Below are positions 1 to 13,600 of a stretch of 64,000 bases of DNA, in pieces. Under the pieces are notes generated by a model that saw only the letters and a program-made list of their open reading frames with translations, was not told the DNA's origin and made no database searches. Position 1 is the stretch's first letter, and each line of letters opens with the position of its first letter. Made by a program: the position numbers and the translations under genes. The stretch is from Chelydra serpentina (taxonomy: Eukaryota; Chordata; Testudines; Chelydridae), in the NCBI GenBank assembly GCA_037349315.1, contig JBAIAC010000035.1:7826501-7890500 (forward strand). The letters run 5' to 3'.

Positions 1-328
1 CTAGCTTGATCAGAGCTAGTGTGGGCATGTAGTGCGGGGAATCACACATTTAAACTTCAAGCTGGGGGTATCCTTAGACTTGAAGTTGTCCTCATGTGCT
101 TGGCTCACCTTTCTTCCCCTCCCCACTCTTGTCTGGCTGGCTGCGGCCATCTAACCAACCAGCGGTAGCTGCATTTCAGCGATACTTTCCTAGAAACAAG
201 GAAGAGCGTGTTTGTGACTCTACACGTGAGTTGTCCTGTTCGTGCTACTTGCCTGTGCAAGTGTTTGCAGGAGCTGGGCCATAATCTGTAAAGCATTGGG
301 GATCCTTCAGGACAGAGCTTGCTATATT

Positions 329-452
329 TAGGATGACCAGACAGCAAGTGTGAAAAATCGGGACAGGGAGTGGGGGGTAATAGGAGCCTATATAAGAAAA
401 AGACCTAAAAATTGGGACCGTCCCTATAAAATCGGGACATCTGGTCACCCTA
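329..452 (+). mobile_element. hAT-type miniature element, 124 bp, copy 1
   Basis: Inverted ends TAGGATGACCAG and CTGGTCACCCTA, flanked by a perfect 8-bp duplication GCTATATT at 321-328 and 453-460. An 8-bp duplication is the hAT signature. It has no coding capacity. The core includes CTATATAAGAAAAAG. Confidence 0.88.
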
Positions 453-555
453 GCTATATTAAAATAAATTATTGCTATCTTTAAATTGAATTATGCTTGA
501 TTCAACAACACTGAAAAAGCATAAACTTTCCCTTCCCTCTTATCCTCATTTTCAG

Positions 556-675
556 CATCAAACAGAGTTCCCAGTCACCTGATGAAGCTGAAGATAAGGA
601 GAAGGACCAGCGCACGGTAACAGTCAATCCTTCTCACATGGGAAAGGCATTCAAGGTCATGAATGAATTACGGAG
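556..675 (+). CDS. KLHL3: KLHL3 exon 2
   Basis: Starts after a polypyrimidine tract and CAG at 553-555, and ends at AG|gtac, giving a phase-2 exon at both ends. It codes the acidic, poorly conserved N-terminus (residues 6-44), including [20 protein letters not shown] just before the BTB domain. The first base completes a serine codon begun in exon 1, which is outside the window. An in-frame ATG at 638 (residue 33) matches the place where, as I recall, a shorter mammalian isoform begins. Confidence 0.93.
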
Positions 676-3600
676 GTACTTTTTCCACGTAACATGCATC
701 ATCTTTGGTTTATCAGACACATGCGGATCAGAACAGGTGGTCATTTGGGGCACTTTAAAAAAAAAATTTCTGTATTCGCTTTGGCACAAAAGGTCACGCA
801 ACAGGGTGTTAGCAAAACAGTAGGAAGAGGCAGCCAAAGTGCAGACACTGTAGAGCACTGCTATTCCCACCCACGCACCTGTCTACCTCTTTGTCAAAAA
901 GAAGCCAGCTGTGTCTCAGAAAACATTTTCAGAGCCATATCTGCCATTTACAAACAATAATTGGCTTAAAGTTTCCTACTGTTTACAGCAAATCCACACA
1001 CAAACTATATTCTCAACTGAGCAAATGGCTTGAAGACCAATAATAGAATATTACAGGTACGAGGACACCTACACGTAATTACAGAGGGAGGATTGCTAAA
1101 GTGGAATTCTCGTTCTTTGACTCATTGTCACTCAATCTCAGCTTTGCACTGCAAAGTTAAAAAATATATATATAAAAAAAAAATCACACCACCCACAAGC
1201 CAATTAAAAAACTTCACACTGCTCAGAGAAGAACTCCAGCACGTCCTCGATCAAGTGTGTGTATGTGTGGGAGAGAGGAGAATTGTTACTTTAAATGGAC
1301 TTAAATTTTTTTTAGTTTATTTAAAAGATACCTGTGGGTCTGTGAGCCATTCAGTGGCAGTGGATGACATTCAGCTTGTTTCTTGGAGTCTGCCATCTTC
1401 CCTTGAAGCAGGTTGAAATTCAGGGGGCGTTTGACTTTTTCATTTATATGTGACTTATTTGAGTCCTTAGCCTGCCAAACGGTATCTTTGGTTTGTGAAA
1501 CTCTTGTGTTTTGTTTATTTAATGTGCAAAATGTGTATGTCACACACTCACTCACTCACACACTCTCTTCTCCCCACCCCCCTTTCAGGGGTTGAATAGG
1601 TTGACCTTCTAAAATACGCATTCTCCAAGAAAGAGAAGGACTGGAATCCTCTCCCTCTGCAGCAGATGCCACCATGCTTGGGCTGGCCCAAGGGGGGGAG
1701 GAGGGGGGGAATAACCCAGAGAAATGTGAAGTATGCTTCCTGTCTCTCAATTCTGGGAAGCTGAGTGCATTTCCTTTTCAGTCTCCCTCTAGCCCTCTGC
1801 TGGCACAGGGATCAGGAGACCTGAATGCAGGTGCCTGTGCAGCTGAGCACCAGGCTTCTGCGGTTATGTTGAAAAATCCACTATTGTATTCCTTTAATCG
1901 AAGGGCACTGGAGGCCCCAGCAGTGCTGCTCTCTTGGTGTCTGTCTTTCGCTAGATCCTGTATGTTACTCAGCTGACTGTAGAAGGTTAGATCTGCCCTT
2001 AAGCACCTGCTTTTCAGACTGCATCTTTGCATGCTCCTTGGCACTGCTTTCTCTTCGCTCCTGCTGCTGTTCTGGAGTCTGCAATCCTGATGTTTGTATG
2101 GTGCACTGCTTTGAACCCGCACTCAGTAATACTGTCAGACAGCCTGTGGAAATGGTTACCTTGAATAACAGTGATTTAATTCCTGTTTTTCTAGTCATCC
2201 CTTACAGAAAGTCTAGATTTAAACTCTGGGGGGTAGTGAGACCTCTAGCCTATTTGCTGCGGGTTAGTTGCTTGGCACATTCATCTTCTAAATGTAAATG
2301 GAGAACTCATTTGCATGAAATACACTTTTTAGATAAGATCCCAGAGAGGGACTCAAGTGGATTCCTTCCTGATACACTGAAGCGAATGATCTCCAAAGCC
2401 TGCATTGTATTTTGCTCACATAAAAGCTCCCTTTACCACCACTGTTCCATCAAAACTGGTATAAATATGGAACACACAGTTTCTTATCTATTTCTAGGTA
2501 TTGTCTTTCCTGCATGTTCCCAGCTGTAATCTTCAGTGTTTTGGGAGTCGTTTTATTAGGTATCACAAAATGCAGGGGACGTACCTAGTCTGTTAGAAGG
2601 CTAAGTGTGTTTTTTGTTTGATACGGGATTTTCTAAAGCAAAAGCGCAATAAGCTGTATAGAAGAGAAAGTGACCTCTGGATTTGTAGACCCTGATCTTT
2701 TTTCCTAATGTGACACCTTCAATGAGCACCCTTATTCTGCATTTAGATGCTCAAGTAGGGACCAGGTATTTTACGATAATACTGAGCACTTACAGTATAC
2801 AAACGTCAATTAACAAATCCTCAAAGGCGAGATCTGAGGGAGATAAAAATGGGCACGGATTTGTGGAAAAACTTACCCAGAGCCACGCAGTGAGTGAGTG
2901 GCAGAACTGGGGCTAGAACTCGGAAGTTTTTGGACTCCCAACCCCATGCTGGCTCGTGCGTTAAACTCAGTCATCAAGGTGAATAGCAGACTCCAGTGGA
3001 TGAGTGCACCTTGTGGTGATGCTTGTGAGAATGACGTGAGGAACCCTTTGTGTGCTATTGAGACCTGAGGAACACGCTTGGTTTGTTCATGTGCTGTAGC
3101 ATCAAACCTTCTCTCTCTACCAGCCCTGTTGTGTCATACGGGAAAGGAAGGAACTCTCTCCCCTTTTATCCCACCTCCCTCACAAGGCTGTGGAGAGATT
3201 AAAGCTGCAGCATCCCCTACTGCTGCTGCGTCCTGCTCTAGGGGGAAAAGTGAATGGCAGATCCATGTAGTGGCAGAGCTGCTAGGAGGCTCCTTTGTCC
3301 CTTTCCCAGGCCACTTTATCGGGGGAGGTGAAGGCTGTCTGAACTTCGGGGTTTGGGACCCTGTGGCCAGCCTCCCAAATCCATCCTTTTTGTGAAACAG
3401 AATATGTCCAGGTCTATTGCAGGCAGGGATCTCTGCCGCTTTGGATGGAAGCAGGATATGCTTCATAAAGAAAAGGTGTTGGGGATGGTTGTCTCCTTGT
3501 GTTTCAACCTTCCACTGAGACTCCAGCAGTTGTCAGAGCTTGCTGGATGATTCAGGTCACTTGTTTGTGACGTAGGAACTCTGCTCATTTTTTCCAAGGG

Positions 3601-6600
3601 TATTTACAGAGGGCCCTTTGCATAGCCAGATGTTCTGAAACCGTGTTGTCTTCTCTGGTGTTTTCCAGCAAGCGGCTCCTCTGTGACGTGGTGATTGTTG
3701 CCGAAGCCGTTGAGATGGAAGCCCATCGTGTGGTCCTAGCAGCCTGCAGCCCCTATTTTTGTGCAATGTTTACAGGTACTTTTCTGCCTCCAAACAAAAT
3801 TCTGTGGTTGAGTGTGCCTTGCAGATTCCAAGATACACAGTCATGTCTTCATGATAGACCTGCTGCAGATGGTGTGGGCTCGAGGCTGTACGAAGGTCTT
3901 TTCCTGGAAGAGAAGAAATGTAGTGAAGTCCCTAGCTGCTTATACCAATGAATGTGCTTGAACATCTCTTGGCTAAATCCCCTTTGGACAGGGGACTGTC
4001 TTGTGCAGGTTTGAGGACTCTGGCAGAACTTGGTAAAAGTTGGATGCCACCGTATGTGTCCCTCAGGTGGGAGTTCTGTGCAGTGTGGGACACAGAAGGA
4101 ATTGTATGTGGGTTGGCAGATAGCATTTGAAGTGAGATGTTTGACTTTTGTAGACCAGAATTTGGGGGTGTTAAAGTATATTTTTTATTTATTTATATCA
4201 AGCATTTATACAGTGCTGTAAATTTGCATGGTACATTGCACGCACGTCCTCAAAAGTCCCTGTCTCGGAGCTTAAAGTCCAAAGGCCTTGTCACACAAGG
4301 GATGGAGATGTTCTGAAGTGTTTGGCATTGGTTTAATTCTGCTCCTGCTGAAGCGAGTGGTAGAAGTCTTGTTGACTCCAATGGCAGTACTCTGACCAAG
4401 GCTTTGGAAACCCTGTCCGTGATTATAGGATTATAATTCAAAATGATCTGGACAAACTGGAGAAATGGTCTGAAGTAACCAGGATGAAATTCAATAAGGA
4501 CAAATGCAAAGTACTCCACTTAGGAAGGAACAATCAGTTGCACACATACAAAATGGGAAATGACTGCCTAGGAAGAAGTACTGCAGAAAGGGGATCTGGG
4601 GGTCATAGTGGACCACAAGCTAAATGTGAGTCAACAGTGTAACACTGTTGCAAAAAAAGCAAACATAATTCTGGGATGTATTAACAGGAGTGTTGTAAGC
4701 AAAGAACAAGAAGTAATTCTTCCGCTCTATTCTTTGCTGATTAGTCCTCAACTGGAGCATTGTGTCCAGTTCTGGGTGCCACACTTCAGGAAGGATGTGG
4801 ACAAATTGGAGACAGTCCAGCAAAGAGCAACAAAAATGATTAAAGGTCTAGAAAACATGACTTGTGAGGGAAGATTGAAAAATTGGGTTTGTTTGGTTTG
4901 GAGAAGAGGAGACAGAGAGGGGACATAACAGTTTTCCAGTACGCAAAAGGTTGTTACAAGGAGGAGGGTGAAAAATTGTTCTTGTTAACCTCTGGGGATA
5001 GGACAAGAAGCAATGGGCTTAAATTGCAGCAAGGGCGGTTTAGTTTGGACAGTAGGAAAAATTTCCTAACTGTCGGGGTGGTTAAGCACTGGAATAAATT
5101 GCCTAGGGAGGTTGTGGAATCTCCATCGTTGGAGATTTTTAAGAGCAGGTTAGATAAACACCTGTCGGGGATGGTCTAGATCAGGGGTCTCAAACATGTG
5201 CGGCCCGCAGAGCTCTTCCCTGCGGCCCGCCGGGCTCCACGCCCCTTCCCCCCCCCCCTTAAAAAAATATTTTTTTTAACCCCCGGGTAGTTCCCGCTGC
5301 CAGACAGTTGTTCTGGTGGTGGGAACTGCCTGGGGGTAAAAAAATGAAAAAATAAAAATGGGGGGGCGGGGGTGGGGCGCGGGGAGCCCCGCGGGCCGCA
5401 AGGAAGAGCTCTGCAGGCCGCATGGGAAGAGCTTTGCGGTTTCTGGGAGGGAAGGGCGGGGGAGCGGGAATCCGTGCGCACAGGGGAGGAGGCGGAGAAG
5501 GGGTGGGGCCTAATGGAAGGGGTGGAGTGGGGATGGGGGCAGCGAGGGGGTGGAGTCAGTGATGCGGCCCTCGGGCCAATGCACTAGTCCTCATGCGGCC
5601 CTCGTGGTAATTTGAGTTTGAGACCCCTGGTCTAGATAATACTTAATCCTGCCACGAGTGCAGGGGACTGGACTAGAAGACCTTTTGAGGTCCCTTCCAG
5701 TTCTGTGATTCTGTGGAAGCAAAATTACATGCACGCTTCAGCGTTGGCAAAATTAGGTCTTGTGTTAAGGCAAAAAGGTCAAGAGCGGAAAAAGTCTCTG
5801 AGGACAGGGATGGAATATTTCCACAACACCTAACTCAACTGAAGACTCAGCCTGTTAGCTCAGCTGGAAGACACCTGCACTGCAGTACCCTCTCTGCTCC
5901 CAAGCCCCTTGGCCATGCATATTGAATTTCCTTTGGCAAATCTTTGCTCCCACCTGACAAATCATCTCTGTGCCTCCAACAAATCAGTTATACCCCAAAC
6001 AATTCTGCCCCCTCTTCAAATAATTCCAATCAGTACTGCCACCCCACCCAACTCTACCTCTTGCAGGGCGCTGCAGCTGCTGACCCTCCTCCTGTTGCTG
6101 TCCTGAGTACATAGGAGACCTTTGACTTCCCTCTCCCCAACTGGGCCATCTGCTCTTTTCTCCTCTTCTTAAAGGAGCAGCTACCAGGAGGCCACACTGT
6201 TCCCTCCCTCACTTTCCCTTCCTGAAAGAGCCAACAAACCCAAATACTCAGTAATAAAACAGATTGGATTTTAAGGTCCCTGAACAACTTTTGTGATAGC
6301 TTGACTTCAGCCCAATGTGTTATGTGGGAAACCCAGTTTTGGGAACGTTCTGTGATACTCCTTGATTTGTAGTCACCAAAAGCATTGGAGGTAGGTCAAA
6401 AGAGAGCTGGGAGCTACTGTTTTGTGTCTCTACATGGATGCTCCCTCCTTTAAAAAGGGGCTTAGATTGGGCCTGTTTCTGTCGGCTTTATTGGAAGAGT
6501 TGAACTCCTTGTTCATCATCCTCTGCGAAATGTGTTTTCTTTGTCGTGACTTAAAAGCTGTAGCAGAGCCAGGCAAAGTTTGTGCCAGAAAGAATATGGT

Positions 6601-9600
6601 CCTAACTGAATAAGGAAGGTGGAGATGCCAATGTGAGTTCCTGTGCTGTGCTTGGTGTTCTGCTGGGATTGCGTGTATCGGTCAGTGGCTTTTGGCATGT
6701 GGGAAGTAGAAGGTGCATTCACTTAAAAAAAATAAAAACATTGATTGTTGACGTTGTGGGATGTACATCTGTATAAGCAGGTGGGCGTTGCTAGGTACTT
6801 TACGTCTGCCATACGTTTTTTCTTCATAAGGCTGAGAAATTTAAGCTATTAAGAATCTAGAGAGCGGAGACGGTATCTTGGGATTGGATGTTCGCGGTAA
6901 TAATAATGCCGCTATGTGTAAGGAGCAAAGCAGGAAAGAGTGCACTGCTCCGAGGTTTGCACTGAGAGTATTTGTTACTGTTTGTGGCAGTTATTACACC
7001 AGCCAACAAGAGCACAGCCCTGGAGAAGCCTCTGATCTTTAGAGGTCATATCTGCCTGAAACCAGCCACCATGATTAACTGGCATTAATAAGGGCAGGTA
7101 GACTTTGTTGCTGTTCCTGTACTGGAATTCTGTGAGGCCCAGTAATGCTCAGATCTGAAAGTTAAACAGTAACCATCTAACCATAATCATGTGACTTTTT
7201 TTTGTAAACTACCTTTGGCTATGGTTATAACGATTACTATTTGCTGCTGCTCTGGTTGTAAAACACGTTGAGCGCTAGGTCACTATCAGGCCTCTCTTGG
7301 GTTCAGTTTAGGGCTGGCGGTTCCCATCTTTAAGTTCTGGGTCTCCCTATTGCAAGGTCAGAAATCCTTCTCTGTACCTCAGCATTGTTTCACTTTGTGG
7401 AGAGTGACCCTTTCCAACAGGGATCGGCAGCCTTTGGCCTGCGGCCTGCCAGGGTAAGCCCCCTGGTGGGCCGGGCCAGTTTGTTTATCTGCCGCATCCG
7501 CAGGTTTGGCCGATCATGGCTCCCACTGGCCGCGGTTCGCCACTCCAGGCCAATGGGGGCTGCGGGAAGCAGTGTGGGCCGAGGGATGTGATGGCTGCCA
7601 CTTCCCGCAGCCCCCATTGGCCCTGAGCGGCAAACCGCTGCTAGTGGGGGCCGTGATCGGCCAAACCTGCGGACGTGGCAGGTAAACAAACCTGCCCGGC
7701 CTGCCGGGGCCTTACCTTGGCGGGGCCGTGTGCCAAAGGTTGCCGATCCCTGCTTTCCAATAATAAGCTGAATATTCTTCTTTTTCTTTGTGTTACTGCT
7801 CAGAGAGGAAACTTGACAGCAGTGGGGAAACCGAGCTCTTGTATTTATCCCCAGGACCCGCACAGCATGAGGAGCAGCAGTAGCGAGCTGTTTGTGGAAG
7901 TCTCTAGTAGTATGTGTCATGCTTGGCCTGGAAGGGACTTCTTTCGGGGCAGAGAGAGTTCGCTCCAGGTGAAAAATCCCTATGGCCATGCCCATGAGGA
8001 AGGTGCTCATTGGGTTAGCTGGTAGAAAAGAAGACTGTGGACAAGCAGGAACCAAACAGAGACCAACAATTCATTCCCTATGTGCTATCATCCCATTGCT
8101 GTTCAGCAACTCTCAATCAGTGTAAACCTGTACTGGATTTGAACCAATGACCTTGAGATGAAGGACTCCCTATGCCAGTGCCTTTAGCCTGCTGATCTCT
8201 TCTAGTTATGTATTGTTTAAAACCAAGACTTTGAAGCTCTGGAATAAGCAGGCACATCGCCCACTGAAGGTCATGGGACTTACCCCTGCTAACTCCAGAG
8301 CTGAATTTGGAGCAGTGTTCCTAAACTGATTGCTTTCCCTTCATTATTTTTTAAAAGCACTTCCCATGGAGGTTTGATGGTTTTGTTTTGTTCTGCAAGG
8401 ATGGTCATTATAATGTATAACATTTTGAAATAAAAGAAAACCACATCCACTCCAATAATGACTGCAAAAGCTGCAGTGATGTGATTGGAATGTTTGAGAC
8501 CAGAACAATTGTGTGTTTTGGGGGTTTTGGAAGCACAGAAGCAGTCAGCAGCAATCCAGATCTTCTCTTCAGATCTTCGGCATCACTTCAGAATCTGCTC
8601 TCCTCTTTTGTGTGTGAAAGGGCTGCTGTTGTGTTATCTGACACACTTGTGTATTCTCCTCACAGGCAGTTTGAACAGATCCTTGGTTTAAAAAAACAAC
8701 AAAGAGCTAGAGCTATGAACTGGACAAGAAATACAGCGCAGGGCGGCCTGCAGTGCTCTGTAAACAAGGCAATATCAAAGATGGGAGAGAAGAACTGACT
8801 AGCCCACTGAGTTAATGCAGGCTAGAAAGAGCAATGGCATTGCAGTATATAGGACAGACAGTAGTATGTATTGAGGGGATATGCAAGGTATACATATGAA
8901 GTGCTTGCAGATGTGGGAGCAGTGGTTGCAAAGTCTTAGCAGAAAAAGCAGCATGATCCAGTGGGTAGAGCACAGGACTGGAAGTCAGGAACACAACCCA
9001 GGTCTCCTGGCTTTGACACTGACCTGTTGTGTGACCATAGGCAAGTCACTTCATGTCTCTGTTCCCCTCCTACCTTTGTCTGTTTAGATTCTTTGGAGCA
9101 GGGCTTGGCTAACCTGCACAGTGGGGCCCTGGGATCAGTTGCTGTCTGTCGGTATAGTGCTAATACAAATACTCAATAACAGTGCTTTAAATTAAGACCT
9201 GAAGCAAGCAAGGCTTGATTATGGTTTGTCAAAGATCTTAGGTTTTTTTTAAAGGGTGTATGGGGTGAGTTGAATTAATTCATCCAGTCATTCCAACACC
9301 TCCAAAGATGCCTTTGGAGATGCTATATTTGTACGGAAATGCTTCCATCCAAGCTGAAGCACGCATATCATCACCCACTCCTATTATCCTGCTAACTTCC
9401 CTCCCCCGCCCTCCCTACCCTTTCAGCTCCTAGTGTCATGTGTTCAGATGCTTCCTGGCTGCGAAGAATAAAAGGCATGTGAAAAGTGATGCCTTCTGAC
9501 CAGTGGAACAGGTTGGAGTGACCTTCAGGAGTGTTGAAGGGGTAGATTGTATCGCTGCAGCTGTACTTGCCCGGGCTATGGAGCTGAGCATAATGATCTA

Positions 9601-10645
9601 AAGATCTAGGAGAACGCAAACTGCAGAGTTACCAGCTTGTGGGTGGGCGTGTGAGCCCACACACTATGTATTTTGTTGTTGGCGGTGTCCTATGAGTGCC
9701 ACTAAGGGAGGTGTTATCAGATCCGTCTCTGAGCTATTCGTGTATTGATCTTTGCATAAATGCCTCTGACTCTGTCCTCTGCCCCTCTTTTTTTCTATAA
9801 ACATATCCGTGTCTGTGCTGAGTCTTTTGCTGGCTCTGAAGCACAGATAAAGGTTGTTACCATAGCACCTGGGAGACTTTTATGGACCATTCTGTAATAT
9901 CCTTTGTTCAGGACCCTTCCTTCAGCTGGGGAGAATTTTTTTTTTTTAAATCCCACCTGCTTGGAATACCACCAGGGATTTGATTTGACTTCACAGCTGT
10001 GCGTCTTTTGCTTGTAAAGATGTCCCCGGTTCCTTTATGTGACCTTTATTATTGCGGGTTTTTTTAAATTCGCTCAGTTCAACGCAAGACTTTATTGGTT
10101 TTACGTAGGGACCAGGTCCTGCTCATCTTACTCTCACACAGTGTGTAGTTCATGTCACTTGTGTGAATAAGGCCACAGCTAGGTGTAGTTCCCAGTGTCA
10201 GGACTTTGTTGAAACTTGGTTGCCTTTCTGTGTCTGTCTCACCCCAGGCCACATGCTGTGCTCTTCCTGTGTGGAGCTCTGTCATGTCAAAGATGACTTG
10301 GACATTTCCTTTACATACATGCAGCCTGTAACTGTTCTTCAGAGGATGAGTGTAGAACTATTCCTCGTAATCCCACAGCAGCACTGAGTGGCCACATTTC
10401 TCAGGGTCGTGATCATTCGTATCCCAGAACAAGATTTGACATTGGTTCACTTTCTCCTTTGTCTAACTTAATTGTTTTCTTCTATTGTTTCACTTCTGCT
10501 GCTGGAATTTGCTTTTCTTCTCTGGCTTCTCAAAATGCTGATGATAAAACCTGGAGATGTAATGTCACTTTCTGTAACTGATCATTAAAGGTGGCCTCAG
10601 GGATCCTTTTTTGCAACACCCACAGTTTTATTTTTGTTACTGAAA

Positions 10646-10698
<53 letters not shown>

Positions 10699-13600
10699 CC
10701 GTAACTAGAGCGAGGCTAGTGAGGCACTTGCCCCGGGGCGCACGGCTGTCAGGGGCGCAAAAGGCTGCAGCCAGGGGCTCCCCCGCCGCGGAAGCTGCCC
10801 CGGATTACCTGCAAGAGGTCCGCCAGTCTCGTTGTGGAAGGTACCCTCCGCCGAATTGCCACCGAAGCTGCAGGACCGGCAGACCTCCTGCAGGCAAGCG
10901 GAAGCGGCTTCGGTGGCAATTCAGTGGAGGGTACGTTCTTCCCTGCCGCTGAAGCCACTTCCGCTTGCCTGCGGGAGGTCCGCTGGTCCCGTGGCTTCGG
11001 TGGCAATTCAGCGGAGGGTACCTTCTACAATGAGACCGGCGGACCTCCCGCAGGCAAGCGGAAGCAGCGTCGGCAACAGGGGAGGACCTCCCGCAGGTAA
11101 GCCCCTTGGAATTTCTGCGCCCCTGCCTCGGGCGCAGAAATTCCTAGCTATGGCTCTACGCACGCACGCACGCTCTCTCTCTCTCTCTCTCTCTCACATA
11201 TATATCAATCAGCCACAACGGGATATGCATGTGTGGGCTGTTGGGCAGACCACAGGTTTGGTTTACCTCCAGTGAAGCCTCATGTTGTTTGCCACCTTTT
11301 ATTTTATTTTATTAAAGTTAACCTTTGATTTCCTTTGGCCTGTCCCTCTGGATATGACTGTCCCATTGGCCAAAAAAAAATGCTAGCGCAGGAGTGGTGA
11401 TTTCTGCACAGATTTTCATAGTTTTCTAGTTTGTGGGAAGAGGCCCTCCAGAGATTCACCCATAATTAGTTCTTATAGCCTCTTAAAGGACAACTTCTTT
11501 GTCACCTCTGTGCTCAGTCCTGTATGAGAGCAGTTTATTGTGTCCTATTGTTTTCTCGTATACATTTGAGCTTGGGTGAATCTTAGGAGATTCTCTTCAT
11601 CCAAGCACCCAACTCATGGGGAAATGTATTTGAACCAGGCCAATCTCTTCAGTCTGGAGAACTGTGCTGGAAGCCTCAGGAGAAGAGGCTGCTAGAAGAC
11701 CACCCCGTTCTGGGCATGCTGTTCTTGGGGTACCTCTCCCCCATTGCAGTTCTTGGGCCGTGAAACAGTGTGCGCACACCCTGAGTGAAGGGAAGCCTCT
11801 CTCGTTGACTCATGATATCGGTCTCTGATGTTTAGAAAGTGGCACTAATGGACTTCTGCCAGTCACCCTGGACCTGCAGGGATAGTGATTGGGTTTAGGG
11901 CTTTCAATATGTTTTTTTAATTAGGGGCGGAGGGAGAGTTTCCACTGGGCATACGGGGAATTGAGGTGGAGGGGAGGAGAAAAGCAAACCAATATTGAAT
12001 GCCGACTTGAACTGAATTTCAGGAGACATGACTGAAAGTAAAGCAAAGAAGATTGAAATAAAAGACGTCGATGGGCAAACACTGAGTAAGCTGATTGATT
12101 ACATCTACACAGCTGAAATAGAGGTCACGGAAGAGAACGTGCAGGTAAGCTGGGCTCAATAACTCCTGGAAACTGAAGGGGAAAAACCTTCATGGCTTAA
12201 ATCGCAGACCAAGGAACCATCAGCATAACTGATGCCTGCAGGTCTACACAAAATGAAGGGCGGAGTGTGACGCATGCCTCCTTTCTTTTCTGTATTTTTT
12301 TGATTTATTTACTGCTTTTTCCCCCCGCACATAAGTCATGTTACATTTAGTCTTCATTTCATGTTCCTGTTATAAGACGAGAGAGACAAGGTGGGTGAGG
12401 TAATATCTTTTACTGGACCCACTTCTGTTGGTCAGAGAGACAAGCCTATGAGTTTACTACCAACAGAAGTAGGTCCAGTAAAAGATACTACCTCACCCAC
12501 CTTATCTCTCTAGTATCCTGGAACCGACATGGCTACAACACCACTGCCTATAATAAGACTAGGCATTTGCCTTCCAAGAAGCCATCGGTCAAGATACGCT
12601 AAAACAAGTGTAATTCTTAAATTCTCAATAGAAAACTCCTGTGGTGGATAGTTTTTAGTTCTTATGGGTAGTCATTTGGCTGGTGTGAAGCTTTGAGCAG
12701 AATGCAAATTTACAGCTAAAATTAGAGCTTGCATAGACACTTCCAGTTCCTCCTTCCTTTTTTTGTATTCTGTCTAGACTTGAAGCTCTTTTTGGGGAAG
12801 GACATTGGGTCTGATTCTACTCTCACACTGGTATAAATCAGGCTTATCTCGAAAGGAGTTATGCCAGTGTTAATCTGGTGGGGGAGCGGATTTGGGCTCC
12901 TTTATACCAGTCTGTAAAGCTCTTAGTACTCTATTGGTGCTGTGCAGATAATAAAGAATACTAGTTAGCTGAGATGGGTGGAGAAGAGGCTTATCTTATA
13001 TGGAACATGTCAATACAAAATAAGAATTACAAATATGATTCAATTTTGGTTATAAAGTTCTGTTTTGGGGAGCTATTTGTAAAGAGAAGAGTCTCAGATT
13101 GATAGAGGTGATTGTGTGGAGTGGGAAATAGGCAGGTGACCATCAAGAGTAGAAAGGAAGTTACGGAATACAAGGAAAGCAAAACATTTGGCAGCAGGGG
13201 GAAGAGTCATTGACAGGGTGCAGTAGACTAGTATAGTCTGTAGGTAATGCATGATGCTCAGGAGCGGGTATTTTTACTTTCCTCCTGTGTCTGCGTGGAA
13301 GATAGTGAGTGTCCCATGCCTACATTTGTCTTTATGGCAATAGAGCAGCTGGTGGGAGATGGGTCATTGAATTCTAGAAGGGGTTTTGGGATCTCGGACA
13401 GGTTTGGTTTCAATTGTTGTTGCTACTTGTTTGAAAATGGTAGACTTAGGGCTAGACTAGAGAGTTTACAGCCGTGTAACTGTCGCTGTAAGCTCTCTGA
13501 TGTAGCCACTCTAAGCCGATGGGAGAGAGCTCTTCTGTCGGCTTAATGCCTCCAGCCCCTACAAGTGGCAGTAGCTATGTTGTTGGGAGAAGTGCTGTGC

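Larger units (their letters stand above)
3776..12022 (+). other. KLHL3: KLHL3 intron 3
   Basis: GT-AG intron of 8.2 kb. Contents: a sense CR1 LINE remnant (4430-5715) split by a hAT element (5182-5629), an intact 335-bp hAT element (7418-7752), a sense MIR-like SINE (8950-9185), an (AC)n tract (10649-10697) abutting an inverted-repeat element (10696-11156), and a (CT)n tract (11173-11195). About 5720-7400, 7760-8940, 9190-10640 and 11200-12000 show no gene that I can support. Confidence 0.85.

Noticed and set aside
2038..2529. 163-codon plus-strand frame in intron 2
   Set aside because: No homologous family or conserved motif seen, and it lies within a GT-AG intron of a well-formed gene.
7390..8055. 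221-codon minus-strand frame
   Set aside because: It spans a hAT element and flank; the composition follows the palindromic repeat, and nothing matches a known protein.
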